8,158 bases of DNA from an uncultured Cellvibrio sp. (GCA_946482345.1 CAMLRJ010000127.1:1-8158), one strand, 5' to 3'. Shown: positions 1-6,880, numbered from the stretch's first letter. Translations and numbers: made by a program. The notes: generated from the sequence alone by a model not told the origin.

Positions 1-704
1 TCCTGAGCAATACCGGGCATTAATACTGCAATGATAGAGTCATCATAAACTCTGGCCAATGAAGCAGACGGAGTAAGTAATAAATAGCTAGCAGCTTCAC
101 CTGGTGCAAATCCATCGTTATTTTTGTGTGTCAATAATCTTGATTTTTCTTTTAGCGGTTGTAATCGATGTGTGTGACTATGTGAATCACCGCCACCAAT
201 TAATATATAGTTAAAACGTTCAGCCAAATAATCAAATACAAATTTCACACAATCAATTCCAGCGGCACGACCTGTTGGGCACGCACGGGTATAGGCAGAG
301 GTAATCAGCCTTGGGAATTGTATTTCAAGATTTTTTGCAAGCAAACTTTGACTAATGCCGACTACATCCGGCTCGCTCATAGCTAACACCAAGGGTAAGT
401 TTTCAAGGGTACGATGATGCGAGCAGGCTTCTTGAATGGCGATAATTGTCATTTTGAGAATACGATCCATTTGCCCGCAGTAAGCTTGTTCTGTTGCTAC
501 TTCAATTTCCATTTCGTCAAACAGTTCGTTCGGAAGTTGCGCCATAGTAATTAACGAATCATCCAAATCACGATACTCTGAAATACTGTACGCACTTTTA
601 TTCGTTCTAATCGCCGCCAGTGTAGACGCAACGTTATGACCTAGCGGCGTAATCATTCCCATGCCCGCTATGTATAATTTTTTTTGATTAGCATCACTCA
701 TCAT
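1..704 (-). CDS. Beta-ketoacyl-synthase-like (thiolase-fold) protein, T6SS-associated; N-terminal part, 3' end outside window
   Basis: Translating the minus strand from 704 gives 234 codons with no stop, so the gene continues past position 1. Residues 14-22 read GMGMITPLG, the classic N-terminal signature of beta-ketoacyl-ACP synthases. Residues 141-145 read ACPTG, placing Cys142 (codon 281-279) where the nucleophilic Cys of the family lies. GGGD at 170-173 and NDGFAPGEAA at 196-205 match the conserved 'GG(A/G)-E/D' and 'DGFVxGEGA' blocks. The His residues of the Cys-His-His triad would lie in the missing part, so activity cannot be judged. The start is ATG 704 or the adjacent ATG 701; AAGGA upstream is better spaced for 701. 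The start overlaps the end of the TIGR02270 gene by 8-11 bp, indicating translational coupling. Family knowledge: such enzymes condense or transfer acyl groups in fatty-acid or polyketide synthesis, but no acyl carrier protein, reductase or acyltransferase gene is seen. Its T6SS role is unknown. Confidence 0.85.
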   Translation of the reverse strand, partial: MMSDANQKKLYIAGMGMITPLGHNVASTLAAIRTNKSAYSISEYRDLDDSLITMAQLPNELFDEMEIEVATEQAYCGQMDRILKMTIIAIQEACSHHRTLENLPLVLAMSEPDVVGISQSLLAKNLEIQFPRLITSAYTRACPTGRAAGIDCVKFVFDYLAERFNYILIGGGDSHSHTHRLQPLKEKSRLLTHKNNDGFAPGEAASYLLLTPSASLARVYDDSIIAVLMPGIAQ

Positions 705-1982
705 GAATTCCTTTTGCCACATGATTAAATAAATATTGGGATGCATCCATCAAGGATAATTCCATCGCTGCTGCAGCGCGTTGTGGTTGCGTGCCGTGTT
801 CGAGGATATTCCGCAAATGAGCCCAAGTCGTCTGATCATGAGTTAACAAATGCCCCATAAAATATCGTGAACCGGGCTTGAATCTATGTTGGTATTGTTG
901 CCAAACTGCGGCGATTTTATTGATATCGGGAAAGGGTAAATAATCGTCATAGTTGACTTCAACAAATTCATTTTCATCTTCAGTTTCAGGCAATTGATCG
1001 TCCAAATCCGGTAAATTATCCAGAATTAATTGATGCGTCTTGAGGTCGATACCGTGATGGTAGAAAATGCTTCTGCACTGATTCGACTTAATTCGGGAAT
1101 TTGCATTTGACCAATCAACCAATTGATCACTTCAGGATCACCCAGATTACTGACTGACTGAATAATTAAACGCTGATTGAGAGGGTTTTGACTAAGAGCT
1201 GATATCCATTGTTTTGCAATTGGACTGGGCAACACTCTAAAAGCAATAAAAATTGCATCTTGTTTAAATGGATTATCGATGAGCAGATATTCTTCAAGCT
1301 GTATGGCTTGTGCTCTGTCACCCAATAAAATTAATGACCTCAATGCCCAAAATCGCAACAACGCGCTGTCTGATTTCGTACCTTGCTGGAGTGCAGAAAT
1401 TAAATCAAATCGTTTTAATTCACCAATAAGACGCAATGCTCGGGCATGAAGAAACTCATGCTCCAGACAATCCACTCTGCTGAATATGTGTGTTAAATAA
1501 TCACGAGGATCTTCGCGTCTCGCAGAACAGACAGCCAACGCGAGCATTTTATGATTTAAATCTTTACTGTGTAGAAATTTTTTAATCCAACTGTGTACCA
1601 AACGTCCTGGCAACCAGGCCAGTGCGGAAACTAATCCTTTAAAACACTGATCATCGATCATTCCTGCCTCTACGACTATTTTTATTTTGTTGACATCCAT
1701 ACAACGAAACGCAATCACGGAGGCAACAAAAACTTCAGGTGCTTGTTGAAAACTTAATGCCGACTCACAAATACCCCATGCATCCATGGGCGATGACATC
1801 AAACCATCCAGTTCGTTTTCCAAGCGCAGATCCAACTCATCGATATCTTCAAGCCGGTAGTCTGGACGGTTTACAGCTTGCGAACGTAACATCCATAAGA
1901 AAGCGGCTGAGTCTGCATATTGTTCGTAATAGTGATTATAAAAATCTGACAGAGGACGAATCAGGGTTTTATCGACTTCCAT
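694..1982 (-). pseudogene. TIGR02270 family T6SS-associated protein, interrupted by a one-base frameshift
   Basis: Two overlapping minus-strand frames together make one protein. The first frame starts at ATG 1982 and runs 318 codons to a stop at 1026-1028. Its N-terminus (residues about 15-62, with SAAFLWMLR and LDLRLENELDGL) and helical, HEAT-like body fit the TIGR02270 family. Homology stops at residue 310 (FSTIT), followed by eight unrelated residues. The other frame picks up at once with GIDLKTHQ and carries the rest: an acidic linker, DYLPFPDINKIAAVW, RFKPGSRYFMGH and QPQRAAAAMEL, ending at the TGA at 694. Joined, the product is about 429 residues, a normal length for the family as I recall it. 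The gene starts 9 bp after the PAAR-like gene without a clear ribosome site, suggesting coupling, and overlaps the KS-like gene at its end. Its function is unknown; the family is found beside DUF4150/DUF2169 genes. The frameshift may be a real mutation, a sequencing error or recoding. Confidence 0.85.
1051..1056 (-). other. Frameshift point in the TIGR02270 gene
   Basis: On the minus strand the sequence reads ACC ATC ACG GTA. Reading must pass from ACG (1055-1053) to GGT (1053-1051), a -1 change, to continue into GIDLKTHQ. One missing G in what would be an ACGGGT run explains it. No X-XXY-YYZ slippery heptamer is present, which argues against classical programmed -1 frameshifting. Confidence 0.8.
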
Positions 1983-1991
1983 GTTGATTGT

Positions 1992-2372
1992 TTAGCCCAT
2001 AATATTTTTTTTATTGTGAAACAGTGGATCACCTAATCGACAAACATTTTTTCCTTCAAATTTTACGTCAAAGGAATACATCATAAATTCGCAAACACCT
2101 TTTTGATCGCTGCTAACAACGCCTTTTAATGTTCCAGCTTCATCTCCCGTGCTGGTTGAATAAACGGAACCTTTGACCATTGGCATTTTTCCATCAGTGA
2201 CAACTGTTTTAGGGCCTTTGTCAGTGTCAGATGATTTACCAATGTTGGGATATGGGATAGGTACAGGGCCACCCGGTGTAGGAGTTTTACACACATCGGG
2301 AAACACTGGGCTCATACCACCGCTGCCTTTATGTGCTATGCCACGTGTGTTGGCAAATGTCGTTTGTCCCAT
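1992..2372 (-). CDS. DUF4150 PAAR-like domain protein (T6SS spike tip), no toxin extension
   Basis: The 126-residue product matches the DUF4150/PAAR-like family over its whole length. FPDVCKTPTPGGPVPIPYPN at 24-43 is the hallmark block, followed by STGDEAGTLKGVVSS at 74-88 and FEGKNVCRLGDPLFHN at 105-120. Members cap the VgrG trimer as a sharp cone, and many carry a C-terminal nuclease or other toxin. This one stops seven residues after the PLFHN motif (120), so it is a bare tip with no room for an effector domain. The start at ATG 2372 is supported by a strong GGAGG site at 2383-2379, the best ribosome site among the genes after vgrG. It lies 16 bp after the DUF2169 gene and 9 bp before the TIGR02270 gene. 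The DUF2169 neighbour is the usual partner of this family and probably helps place the tip on VgrG. Confidence 0.95.
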   Translation of the reverse strand: MGQTTFANTRGIAHKGSGGMSPVFPDVCKTPTPGGPVPIPYPNIGKSSDTDKGPKTVVTDGKMPMVKGSVYSTSTGDEAGTLKGVVSSDQKGVCEFMMYSFDVKFEGKNVCRLGDPLFHNKKNIMG

Positions 2373-2378
2373 TTCAAA

Positions 2379-2383
2379 CCTCC
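2379..2383 (-). promoter_or_regulatory. Strong ribosome binding site of the PAAR-like gene
   Basis: The minus strand reads GGAGG six bases before ATG 2372. It fixes this start and contrasts with the weak or absent sites of the DUF2169 and TIGR02270 genes on either side, hinting that the tip protein is made in higher amount. Confidence 0.7.
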
Positions 2384-2388
2384 GAAAT

Positions 2389-3381
2389 TTATCGCGATAA
2401 ACCTATAGTTATCTGGTCAATTTTTAACGATTTTTTATCACAAGGAATTGACGCTCGCCAAGTCATCGTAAGTTGCTTTTGATTTGGATAAAGCGCCAGT
2501 GTTTCCATATTAAATGGTGACGATAAATCTTTTCCTTTAATACTGACGCTATTCACGAGTTTGACAGCGGGCAAATTAAATTGGAAATCACCTTCCGGGT
2601 GCATGCCAACAATTTTGACGGGTTCACCACCCTGAAGAAAACCGGGGTATATCTGATCAGAAGGAGCAACATTTAAAAAACGCTGATTAAAATCGTTTGG
2701 TAAATAAGGCGCTCTGTTTGTTTGCCAATTTTGATCGTAGGTTCCTGCCATGGAAACTCTGGGCTGCCAGTTAGGGGCTATTGGGCCAAAACCTGCCGGT
2801 GCAGGAATATCTCCCAAACTTGTCATCAACTGATTGGGATATTCAATATTGGGCAATGGCTGGTTATTGAATTCACTTTCTGATTTACGACCCACAAAAC
2901 TTTTTCCAACAGGATTTCTTTGTTCTGCCGCACGTATGCGATTATCAATCACATCCTGACCACCAAAAGCCCTTTCATAAATAACAGGCATGTTGACAAA
3001 TGGATTGGCTGAACTTATCTGACCATCTTTCCAAACCCTGTCACCAAAAACTCTCAATGTTTTTCGCAAGCTCCCAACTTCCATACCGATATTCATTTGA
3101 GTAACAGGTTGTTGTTTGGGTGAGCAAGCCAATCCATAAATCAAAATATCGGTAGCTACTTTTCCTATATGAAAATCAGAAGTCGATTTGAGGCTTGAAT
3201 CAGCGGGCTCACCGTTATATTCATCAGCTTCCTGTATGGGCAATTGTTTATCAGCTAATGTCCACTGATTTCCAATAACAAAGGTCGCTTTTACCATGAG
3301 ATAAAGCGTGTCTATACCGTCCAGATTTGGAAAAAGTGCAAAGCCTGTAATGAAAGGAGTGTTGTTCTTAAGTTGAAGCAT
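2389..3381 (-). CDS. DUF2169 domain protein, probable T6SS PAAR/effector adaptor
   Basis: The 330-residue product shows the DUF2169 motif series in order: KVATDILIYGLA (74-85), VFGDRVW (111-117), YERAFGG (135-141), NPVGKSF (156-162), LPNIE (176-180), GFGPIAPNWQPR (197-208), AGTYDQNW (212-219) and LPNDFN (227-232). The domain fills nearly the whole chain; no pentapeptide repeats or other extension are attached. No signal peptide or membrane segment is seen, so it should be cytoplasmic. Family knowledge: DUF2169 proteins are encoded beside DUF4150 PAAR-like effectors, and in Agrobacterium such a protein (Atu3641) is needed for delivery of a PAAR-linked DNase, acting as adaptor or chaperone. The same role is inferred here. 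ATG 3381 is the only good start, but the 35-bp gap before it lacks a clear Shine-Dalgarno sequence. The gene ends 16 bp before the PAAR-like gene. Confidence 0.93.
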   Translation of the reverse strand: MLQLKNNTPFITGFALFPNLDGIDTLYLMVKATFVIGNQWTLADKQLPIQEADEYNGEPADSSLKSTSDFHIGKVATDILIYGLACSPKQQPVTQMNIGMEVGSLRKTLRVFGDRVWKDGQISSANPFVNMPVIYERAFGGQDVIDNRIRAAEQRNPVGKSFVGRKSESEFNNQPLPNIEYPNQLMTSLGDIPAPAGFGPIAPNWQPRVSMAGTYDQNWQTNRAPYLPNDFNQRFLNVAPSDQIYPGFLQGGEPVKIVGMHPEGDFQFNLPAVKLVNSVSIKGKDLSSPFNMETLALYPNQKQLTMTWRASIPCDKKSLKIDQITIGLSR

Positions 3382-3416
3382 GGTCGTTTATCGTAAGGAT
3401 TAAAAAGTGTGTTGCA

Positions 3417-3980
3417 TCAATTGACTTGAACAGAACCACCCAGAATGCGATTAACCCCTGATGATCGACTCAACAGGTATTTTCCTCTAATCGAAATTTT
3501 TCCGTTGGCATTAAGTGTAATGCTGGATTCACCGCAGCGCAGCACCACTTCTTCCCGACCTTCCAACACAATGCGTTTTCCATCTATATGCAATGTTTCG
3601 GTATTGTCATCGGATTTACTTTCTGACAATCGCTCAGCGAATACAATTTCGTCGGAATTTTCCTGATTGGCTTCTGTACTTGCAAACATAACATCAAGAA
3701 TCTGATTAAGTGGGGAATGAATAAAACCTATAACAACCGGTTGAGGTGCTGCACCTTGTGTAAACATCAAAGCAACCTGTCGCCCGATATATTGTGGTAA
3801 CACCGGTATAGTTGCGAGTGCAGCTCGTAATCCAAAATCAGGAATATGCGCAACACTCACCAATGGGCGACCGGATTCATCTATGGCATCAAGCCTGGCG
3901 AGAAGGATTTCACCAACACCCAAACCAATCTGCTCAACTTCTTGATGGGTAGTCGAGTCCAATAATGATGCCATATCCAT
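3417..3980 (-). CDS. DUF6484-type VgrG-associated protein
   Basis: The 187-residue product begins 8 bp after the vgrG stop. Residues about 22-92 (LLARLDAIDESGRPLVSVAH, then IGRQVALMF and PQPVVIGFIHSP) resemble the DUF6484 domain, a small beta-barrel-like domain reminiscent of the OB fold of VgrG ('DRPIITGTVYN'). A polar linker (about 100-128) leads to a beta-rich tail (130-187) with LHIDGKRIVLEG, LNANGKISIRGK and a terminal GGSVQVN. This tail looks like the end of VgrG. The protein may thus form or cap a beta-prism on the spike, or bridge VgrG and the PAAR-like tip; this is inference. ATG 3980 has only a weak upstream site (GAGTGA). An alternative ATG at 3974 would remove two residues. No signal peptide, membrane segment or catalytic motif is visible. 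Confidence 0.8.
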   Translation of the reverse strand: MDMASLLDSTTHQEVEQIGLGVGEILLARLDAIDESGRPLVSVAHIPDFGLRAALATIPVLPQYIGRQVALMFTQGAAPQPVVIGFIHSPLNQILDVMFASTEANQENSDEIVFAERLSESKSDDNTETLHIDGKRIVLEGREEVVLRCGESSITLNANGKISIRGKYLLSRSSGVNRILGGSVQVN

Positions 3981-3988
3981 AGTTCACT

Positions 3989-6004
3989 CTAGTTGTTAGT
4001 AATTTTGCTACCTTTCACGACCACATTTCCTGAACCTTTCACATTGATGTTCTTACCGGAAATTGTGATATCACCATTCTTTTTCATCACGATAGATGCA
4101 GAACCTGTTTTTAAGGTGATTTGATCATCTGCCGTCATAGTGATGGTTTTTGCTTTCAGTGCGTATTCTTTGGTGACTGTTTCAGTGTATTTCCCTTCAA
4201 CAGTTTCTTTCAGATCTTTAGTCACACTAATCGTCATATTCTTGCCGATAGTTTCTGTGTGATTATCATTGATGTCGATTGAAATATTCTTGCCAACACT
4301 CAGGGACATATCCTTACCAATTGTCTCTGTGTGGTTATCACCTACATCTATCGTTTTGTTTTTCCCGATAGTTTCTGTCTGATTATTATCAACGGTTTTA
4401 TTTCGATCATGTTTTATCGTTGAGTTTTCATCATTGCCAATAGTTTTGGTTCGATCATGATCCACCGTATGGGTTTCATCATTTTCGACTTCAGTATCAA
4501 GATTTTTTTCGGCATGAATATAAATTTGTTCTGCGTCTTTTTTGTCATCAAAACGCAATTCATTACAATTAGCCGCCGTTCCATTTTTAGTTGAGCGAGT
4601 ACGAATACCACTCTGTGTTTTGGATTCAAACGGTGGCAAATTTTTACCATTGTAGACAGTACCGGTAATAATCGGCCTGTCAGGGTCACCATCCAAAAAG
4701 CTCACGATAACTTCATGACCTTTTCGTGGAATAAATGAGGCACCCCATTGGGTACCTGCCCAGGTTTGCATAACACGAATATAACAGGAACTATCCTGAT
4801 TCGATTGGCCTTCTCTGTCCCAAATAAACTGAACCTTGATACGACCATACTGGTCAACATCAATCTCTTCACCATCAGGACAAACCACTATCGCTGACTG
4901 CGGCCCAGGCATACGTTTGCGCGGATGTCTTTCTTTCGGACGAAAATGCACATCAGATGGAATGGCAACAAAAGAGTTTTCGTAACTTGAGGTTCCACTG
5001 GAAAACATATCGTGAGTTGAATCAGCTGCTTGATGGGTAACACTTACTAAAATGTACTCGCCCTTCTCACTATTAGTGGTGTGCCTGTCCACCGAAAAGC
5101 GACCGCCTGCTGTGAAGGTTGCACAATTACTACCACCATTAACGACATTTCTTAATGCTTCTTCGGCATCAAGACGAACATTAACAAGTTCCTTACCGAG
5201 ATCCGCTAATTCAGGATTGTAATATGCGGGATATTCGTAATGCTCATATTTGGAATTGTTTGCAAATTTGCTTTTTGAAGCCACATTAGTTTTTAAAATT
5301 TTTGTTGGTTGCTTGAAGTCAAAATCGTTTAATGTCCACTGGCCTTTTTTGAATTTATAAGAATGATCCCACTTGGTGACCGCACTTTCCGTTGCCGATC
5401 CACGGTTATATTGAAGCTTGGTTTCTGCCACTTCATCGTAAGCATTCTTTTCATCAACCAATACTAACTGATGTTTATCATCGGAATGTTTGAAGTAATA
5501 GGCTATACCCTCTTCCTCAAGTAACCGGGATACAAAATTCAAATCACTTTCATTGTGCTGAACACAATATTCTCTGGTCTTTCCGCCCTTGGCTTTAAAA
5601 TCAAAATCAACAAAACCCCAATCCTTGAATATTTTACTGACGATTGATTTGGTATTTTGATTCTGAAAAATACGATGGTTATTAGTCTGTCCCAAAAACC
5701 ACAGCCAGGGAACCATTACCATTCTATATTCGCGCAAATTTCTGGTAGTGATTTCACCAAATTCAAAACTGCAAATAAATCCATTAAATTTTCTTTTATG
5801 CTCGTTTTTTATGGTGACAGTACAGGACTTCCCCAGAACATCTTCAGGAGAAATTTCATAATTTTTGGATAATACCGAGATATGAAACTGAAAGAGTTCT
5901 GACACATATTCGGTGCCAGAAAAGCTTGAAGGGAGCAAAGTACCCTCTTCAAAGGAGAATTCGCTAATCTCAAGAAAACGATTTGATTGTGAATAATCAC
6001 TCAT
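3989..6004 (-). CDS. vgrG: VgrG, T6SS spike protein (gp27-gp5 fusion type), no effector extension
   Basis: The 671-residue product has the full VgrG plan. Residues about 1-350 form the gp27-like base, with DLNFVSRLLEEEGIAYYF at 154-171 and YENSFVAIPSDVHFRP at 341-356. The gp5 OB fold follows at about 380-455, with DQYGRIKVQFIWD (384-396), WGASFIPRKGHEVIVSFLDG (420-439) and DRPIITGTVYNG (442-453). Residues 510-613 are thirteen octapeptide repeats of the needle, and 614-671 is a beta-rich tail ending ITISGKNINVKGSGNVVVKG. It ends where ordinary VgrGs end, so no C-terminal toxin is attached. A trimer of it sits on the Hcp tube and is expelled with the tip. ATG 6004 is the first in-frame start; a GAGGA element lies rather far upstream. 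The gene heads a tight series of accessory genes. Confidence 0.97.
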   Translation of the reverse strand: MSDYSQSNRFLEISEFSFEEGTLLPSSFSGTEYVSELFQFHISVLSKNYEISPEDVLGKSCTVTIKNEHKRKFNGFICSFEFGEITTRNLREYRMVMVPWLWFLGQTNNHRIFQNQNTKSIVSKIFKDWGFVDFDFKAKGGKTREYCVQHNESDLNFVSRLLEEEGIAYYFKHSDDKHQLVLVDEKNAYDEVAETKLQYNRGSATESAVTKWDHSYKFKKGQWTLNDFDFKQPTKILKTNVASKSKFANNSKYEHYEYPAYYNPELADLGKELVNVRLDAEEALRNVVNGGSNCATFTAGGRFSVDRHTTNSEKGEYILVSVTHQAADSTHDMFSSGTSSYENSFVAIPSDVHFRPKERHPRKRMPGPQSAIVVCPDGEEIDVDQYGRIKVQFIWDREGQSNQDSSCYIRVMQTWAGTQWGASFIPRKGHEVIVSFLDGDPDRPIITGTVYNGKNLPPFESKTQSGIRTRSTKNGTAANCNELRFDDKKDAEQIYIHAEKNLDTEVENDETHTVDHDRTKTIGNDENSTIKHDRNKTVDNNQTETIGKNKTIDVGDNHTETIGKDMSLSVGKNISIDINDNHTETIGKNMTISVTKDLKETVEGKYTETVTKEYALKAKTITMTADDQITLKTGSASIVMKKNGDITISGKNINVKGSGNVVVKGSKITNN
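4166..4477 (-). repeat. Thirteen consecutive 24-bp (octapeptide) repeats in vgrG
   Basis: Residues 510-613 split without a gap into thirteen units of eight: ETHTVDHD, RTKTIGND, ENSTIKHD, RNKTVDNN, QTETIGKN, KTIDVGDN, HTETIGKD, MSLSVGKN, ISIDINDN, HTETIGKN, MTISVTKD, LKETVEGK, YTETVTKE. The pattern is xTxT(V/I)xx(D/N). Such octapeptides build the triple-stranded beta-helix of T4 gp5. The DNA is degenerate, with the QTETIGKN, HTETIGKD and HTETIGKN units closest to one another. Confidence 0.9.
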
Positions 6005-6198
6005 ATGTTAAGCCATCTTCCTCTAACAAAACCAATCCAATATTCGTGGCATTACCGAGGGTTCCCTGAACACTGTGTTGGCACTAAGACATATAAATCT
6101 TTTTAACTACCCAATCACGATTCCCTGAATTACAAAACCTGGAATCTTAAGCAACAAGGGGGCATGAAGCCCCCCAGACATAAACCCGATAGAGTTTA
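6005..6198 (-). other. hcp-vgrG intergenic region
   Basis: This 194-bp gap holds a weak six-pair stem at 6199-6180 (ATAAAC/GTTTAT) overlapping the hcp stop, the GC hairpin, and AT-rich DNA before vgrG. No convincing sigma-70 or sigma-54 promoter was found by eye. A GAGGA element at 6024-6020 on the minus strand is about 15 bases from the vgrG ATG, farther than ideal. Confidence 0.5.
6149..6175 (-). terminator. Terminator-like hairpin after hcp
   Basis: On the minus strand GGGGGC (6174-6169), loop TTCAT and GCCCCC (6163-6158) form a perfect GC stem of six pairs, followed by TTGTTGCTT. The T tract is imperfect, so this is more likely a partial attenuator or mRNA 3' stabiliser than a full stop. 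It lies 24 bp after the hcp stop and would let hcp be expressed above vgrG. Confidence 0.65.
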
Positions 6199-6681
6199 TT
6201 ATTTCTTTTTCGCTGTAGCGAGATCGTAACCAACGATTTGTGGACTTGCGCCCTTGTTGGTGCCGTCAAAGTTAAGGTATTTAACTTCAATAGCGGTGTA
6301 GCTGAGGGAGATAGATTCTGTTGGAGTATCATCACCGCCAGCAGAAATTGAATAGCCAGACACCATACAGTTAGTCAAAGTATAGGTCAGGTATTCAGTT
6401 ACTTTATCTGTACCGGTTTGTACAAATTTGATTTTTACTGTTTTACCTTCTGAAGCACTGGTAGCTTCCAGGAAAATGGAAGTACAAGAGCTATCCATCA
6501 TCTTGGTCATGGTGATTTCACTGCAGCTTGGCGCTGTAGCTTCACGATTTGCGCAATTACCAGTTTCCATAGTAATCCCGCGACCCACACCAAAACTGAA
6601 ACTGTTAACAGAGAGGTGATCTTTGTATCCATCTGCTGTTACGTTTCCTTTTATGCCTTCCCATTCAATATATATTGCCAT
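6199..6681 (-). CDS. hcp: Hcp family T6SS tube protein
   Basis: The 160-residue product fits Hcp, whose hexamers stack into the inner tube of the T6SS and are expelled into target cells. The N-terminus IYIEWEGIKGNVT, the central EITMTKMMDSSCTSIFLEA (55-73), the strand VTEYLTYTLTNCMVSGYSIS (94-113), and PTESISLSYTAIEVKY (120-135) are all in the family positions. The length is that of a plain Hcp with no fused effector. ATG 6681 follows a strong AGGAG site at 6692-6688 with ideal spacing, in keeping with the high output expected for tube subunits. Four cysteines (43, 53, 66, 105) are more than I would expect for this family. A 199-bp leader separates it from the TpsB gene upstream and a hairpin separates it from vgrG, so it is probably the first gene of the spike operon. 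Confidence 0.95.
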   Translation of the reverse strand: MAIYIEWEGIKGNVTADGYKDHLSVNSFSFGVGRGITMETGNCANREATAPSCSEITMTKMMDSSCTSIFLEATSASEGKTVKIKFVQTGTDKVTEYLTYTLTNCMVSGYSISAGGDDTPTESISLSYTAIEVKYLNFDGTNKGASPQIVGYDLATAKKK

Positions 6682-6687
6682 TTTTGT

Positions 6688-6692
6688 CTCCT
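6688..6692 (-). promoter_or_regulatory. Strong ribosome binding site of hcp
   Basis: AGGAG on the minus strand lies six bases before ATG 6681. It settles the start codon and predicts efficient translation. Confidence 0.8.
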
Positions 6693-6710
6693 ATTGGACG
6701 TTAAAAAATT

Positions 6711-6773
6711 CAGTTCAACTGGCACCTTAAACATCTAAGGCGGAACATCGGTCATGCCTCTCGATTTGTCGAG
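6711..6773 (-). repeat. Three small inverted repeats in the probable hcp leader
   Basis: Reading down the minus strand: CTCGA-CAAA-TCGAG (6773-6760), CCTTA-GATGTT-TAAGG (6740-6725, extendable to seven pairs with one G-T), and CAGTT-G-AACTG (6721-6711). All three arms are perfect and all lie within 30-95 bases upstream of the hcp start. They could be RNA hairpins in the leader or protein sites; each is short enough to be chance. Confidence 0.4.
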
Positions 6774-6880
6774 CCATTTGAATGCTAACTTATTTCACAG
6801 AATCAGACTAGTGACTACCTTGCTTTTTACATAAAAAAAGAATCAGTGCACAGTTTGACGTCACAAATCTTAATCGTTTC
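6774..6880 (-). other. Gap between the TpsB gene and the hcp leader, likely promoter area
   Basis: AT-rich DNA after the TpsB stop contains a T run (minus strand, about 6839-6833) preceded by only a short GTGCAC palindrome, so no clear terminator is seen. A promoter for hcp is expected here, but I could not pick convincing -35/-10 boxes or a sigma-54 GG-N10-GC element. Confidence 0.35.

Noticed and set aside
694..1122. Separate 142-residue gene starting at TTG 1122
   Set aside because: Its first 23 codons are an out-of-frame reading of the TIGR02270 gene and there is no ribosome site; the rest is the C-terminus of that gene.
1739..1987. Plus-strand open frame of 82 codons, and similar ones at 2173-2400, 3445-3666, 5657-5872, 6428-6619 and 7928-8131
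   Set aside because: All are antisense to well-recognised genes and show no family resemblance or ribosome sites.
2388..2401. Perfect 14-bp palindrome TTTATCGCGATAAA over the DUF2169 stop codon
   Set aside because: It lies mostly in a coding end and has no loop, T tract or second copy; it fits chance given the L-S-R-stop codons.
4414..4692. Minus-strand overlapping frames inside vgrG (4414-4692, 5809-6000) and inside hcp (6147-6335)
   Set aside because: They are alternate-frame shadows of strongly conserved genes with implausible composition.
6062..6129. Direct repeat TTCCCTGAA at 6062-6070 and 6121-6129 in the hcp-vgrG gap
   Set aside because: Nine bases, only two copies 59 bp apart, with no surrounding similarity; too little to call a binding site.
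6760..6776. Possible sigma-54 promoter (TGGCTCGAC...) before hcp
   Set aside because: The GC element at the required spacing is missing; the sequence is better explained as the arm of an inverted repeat.
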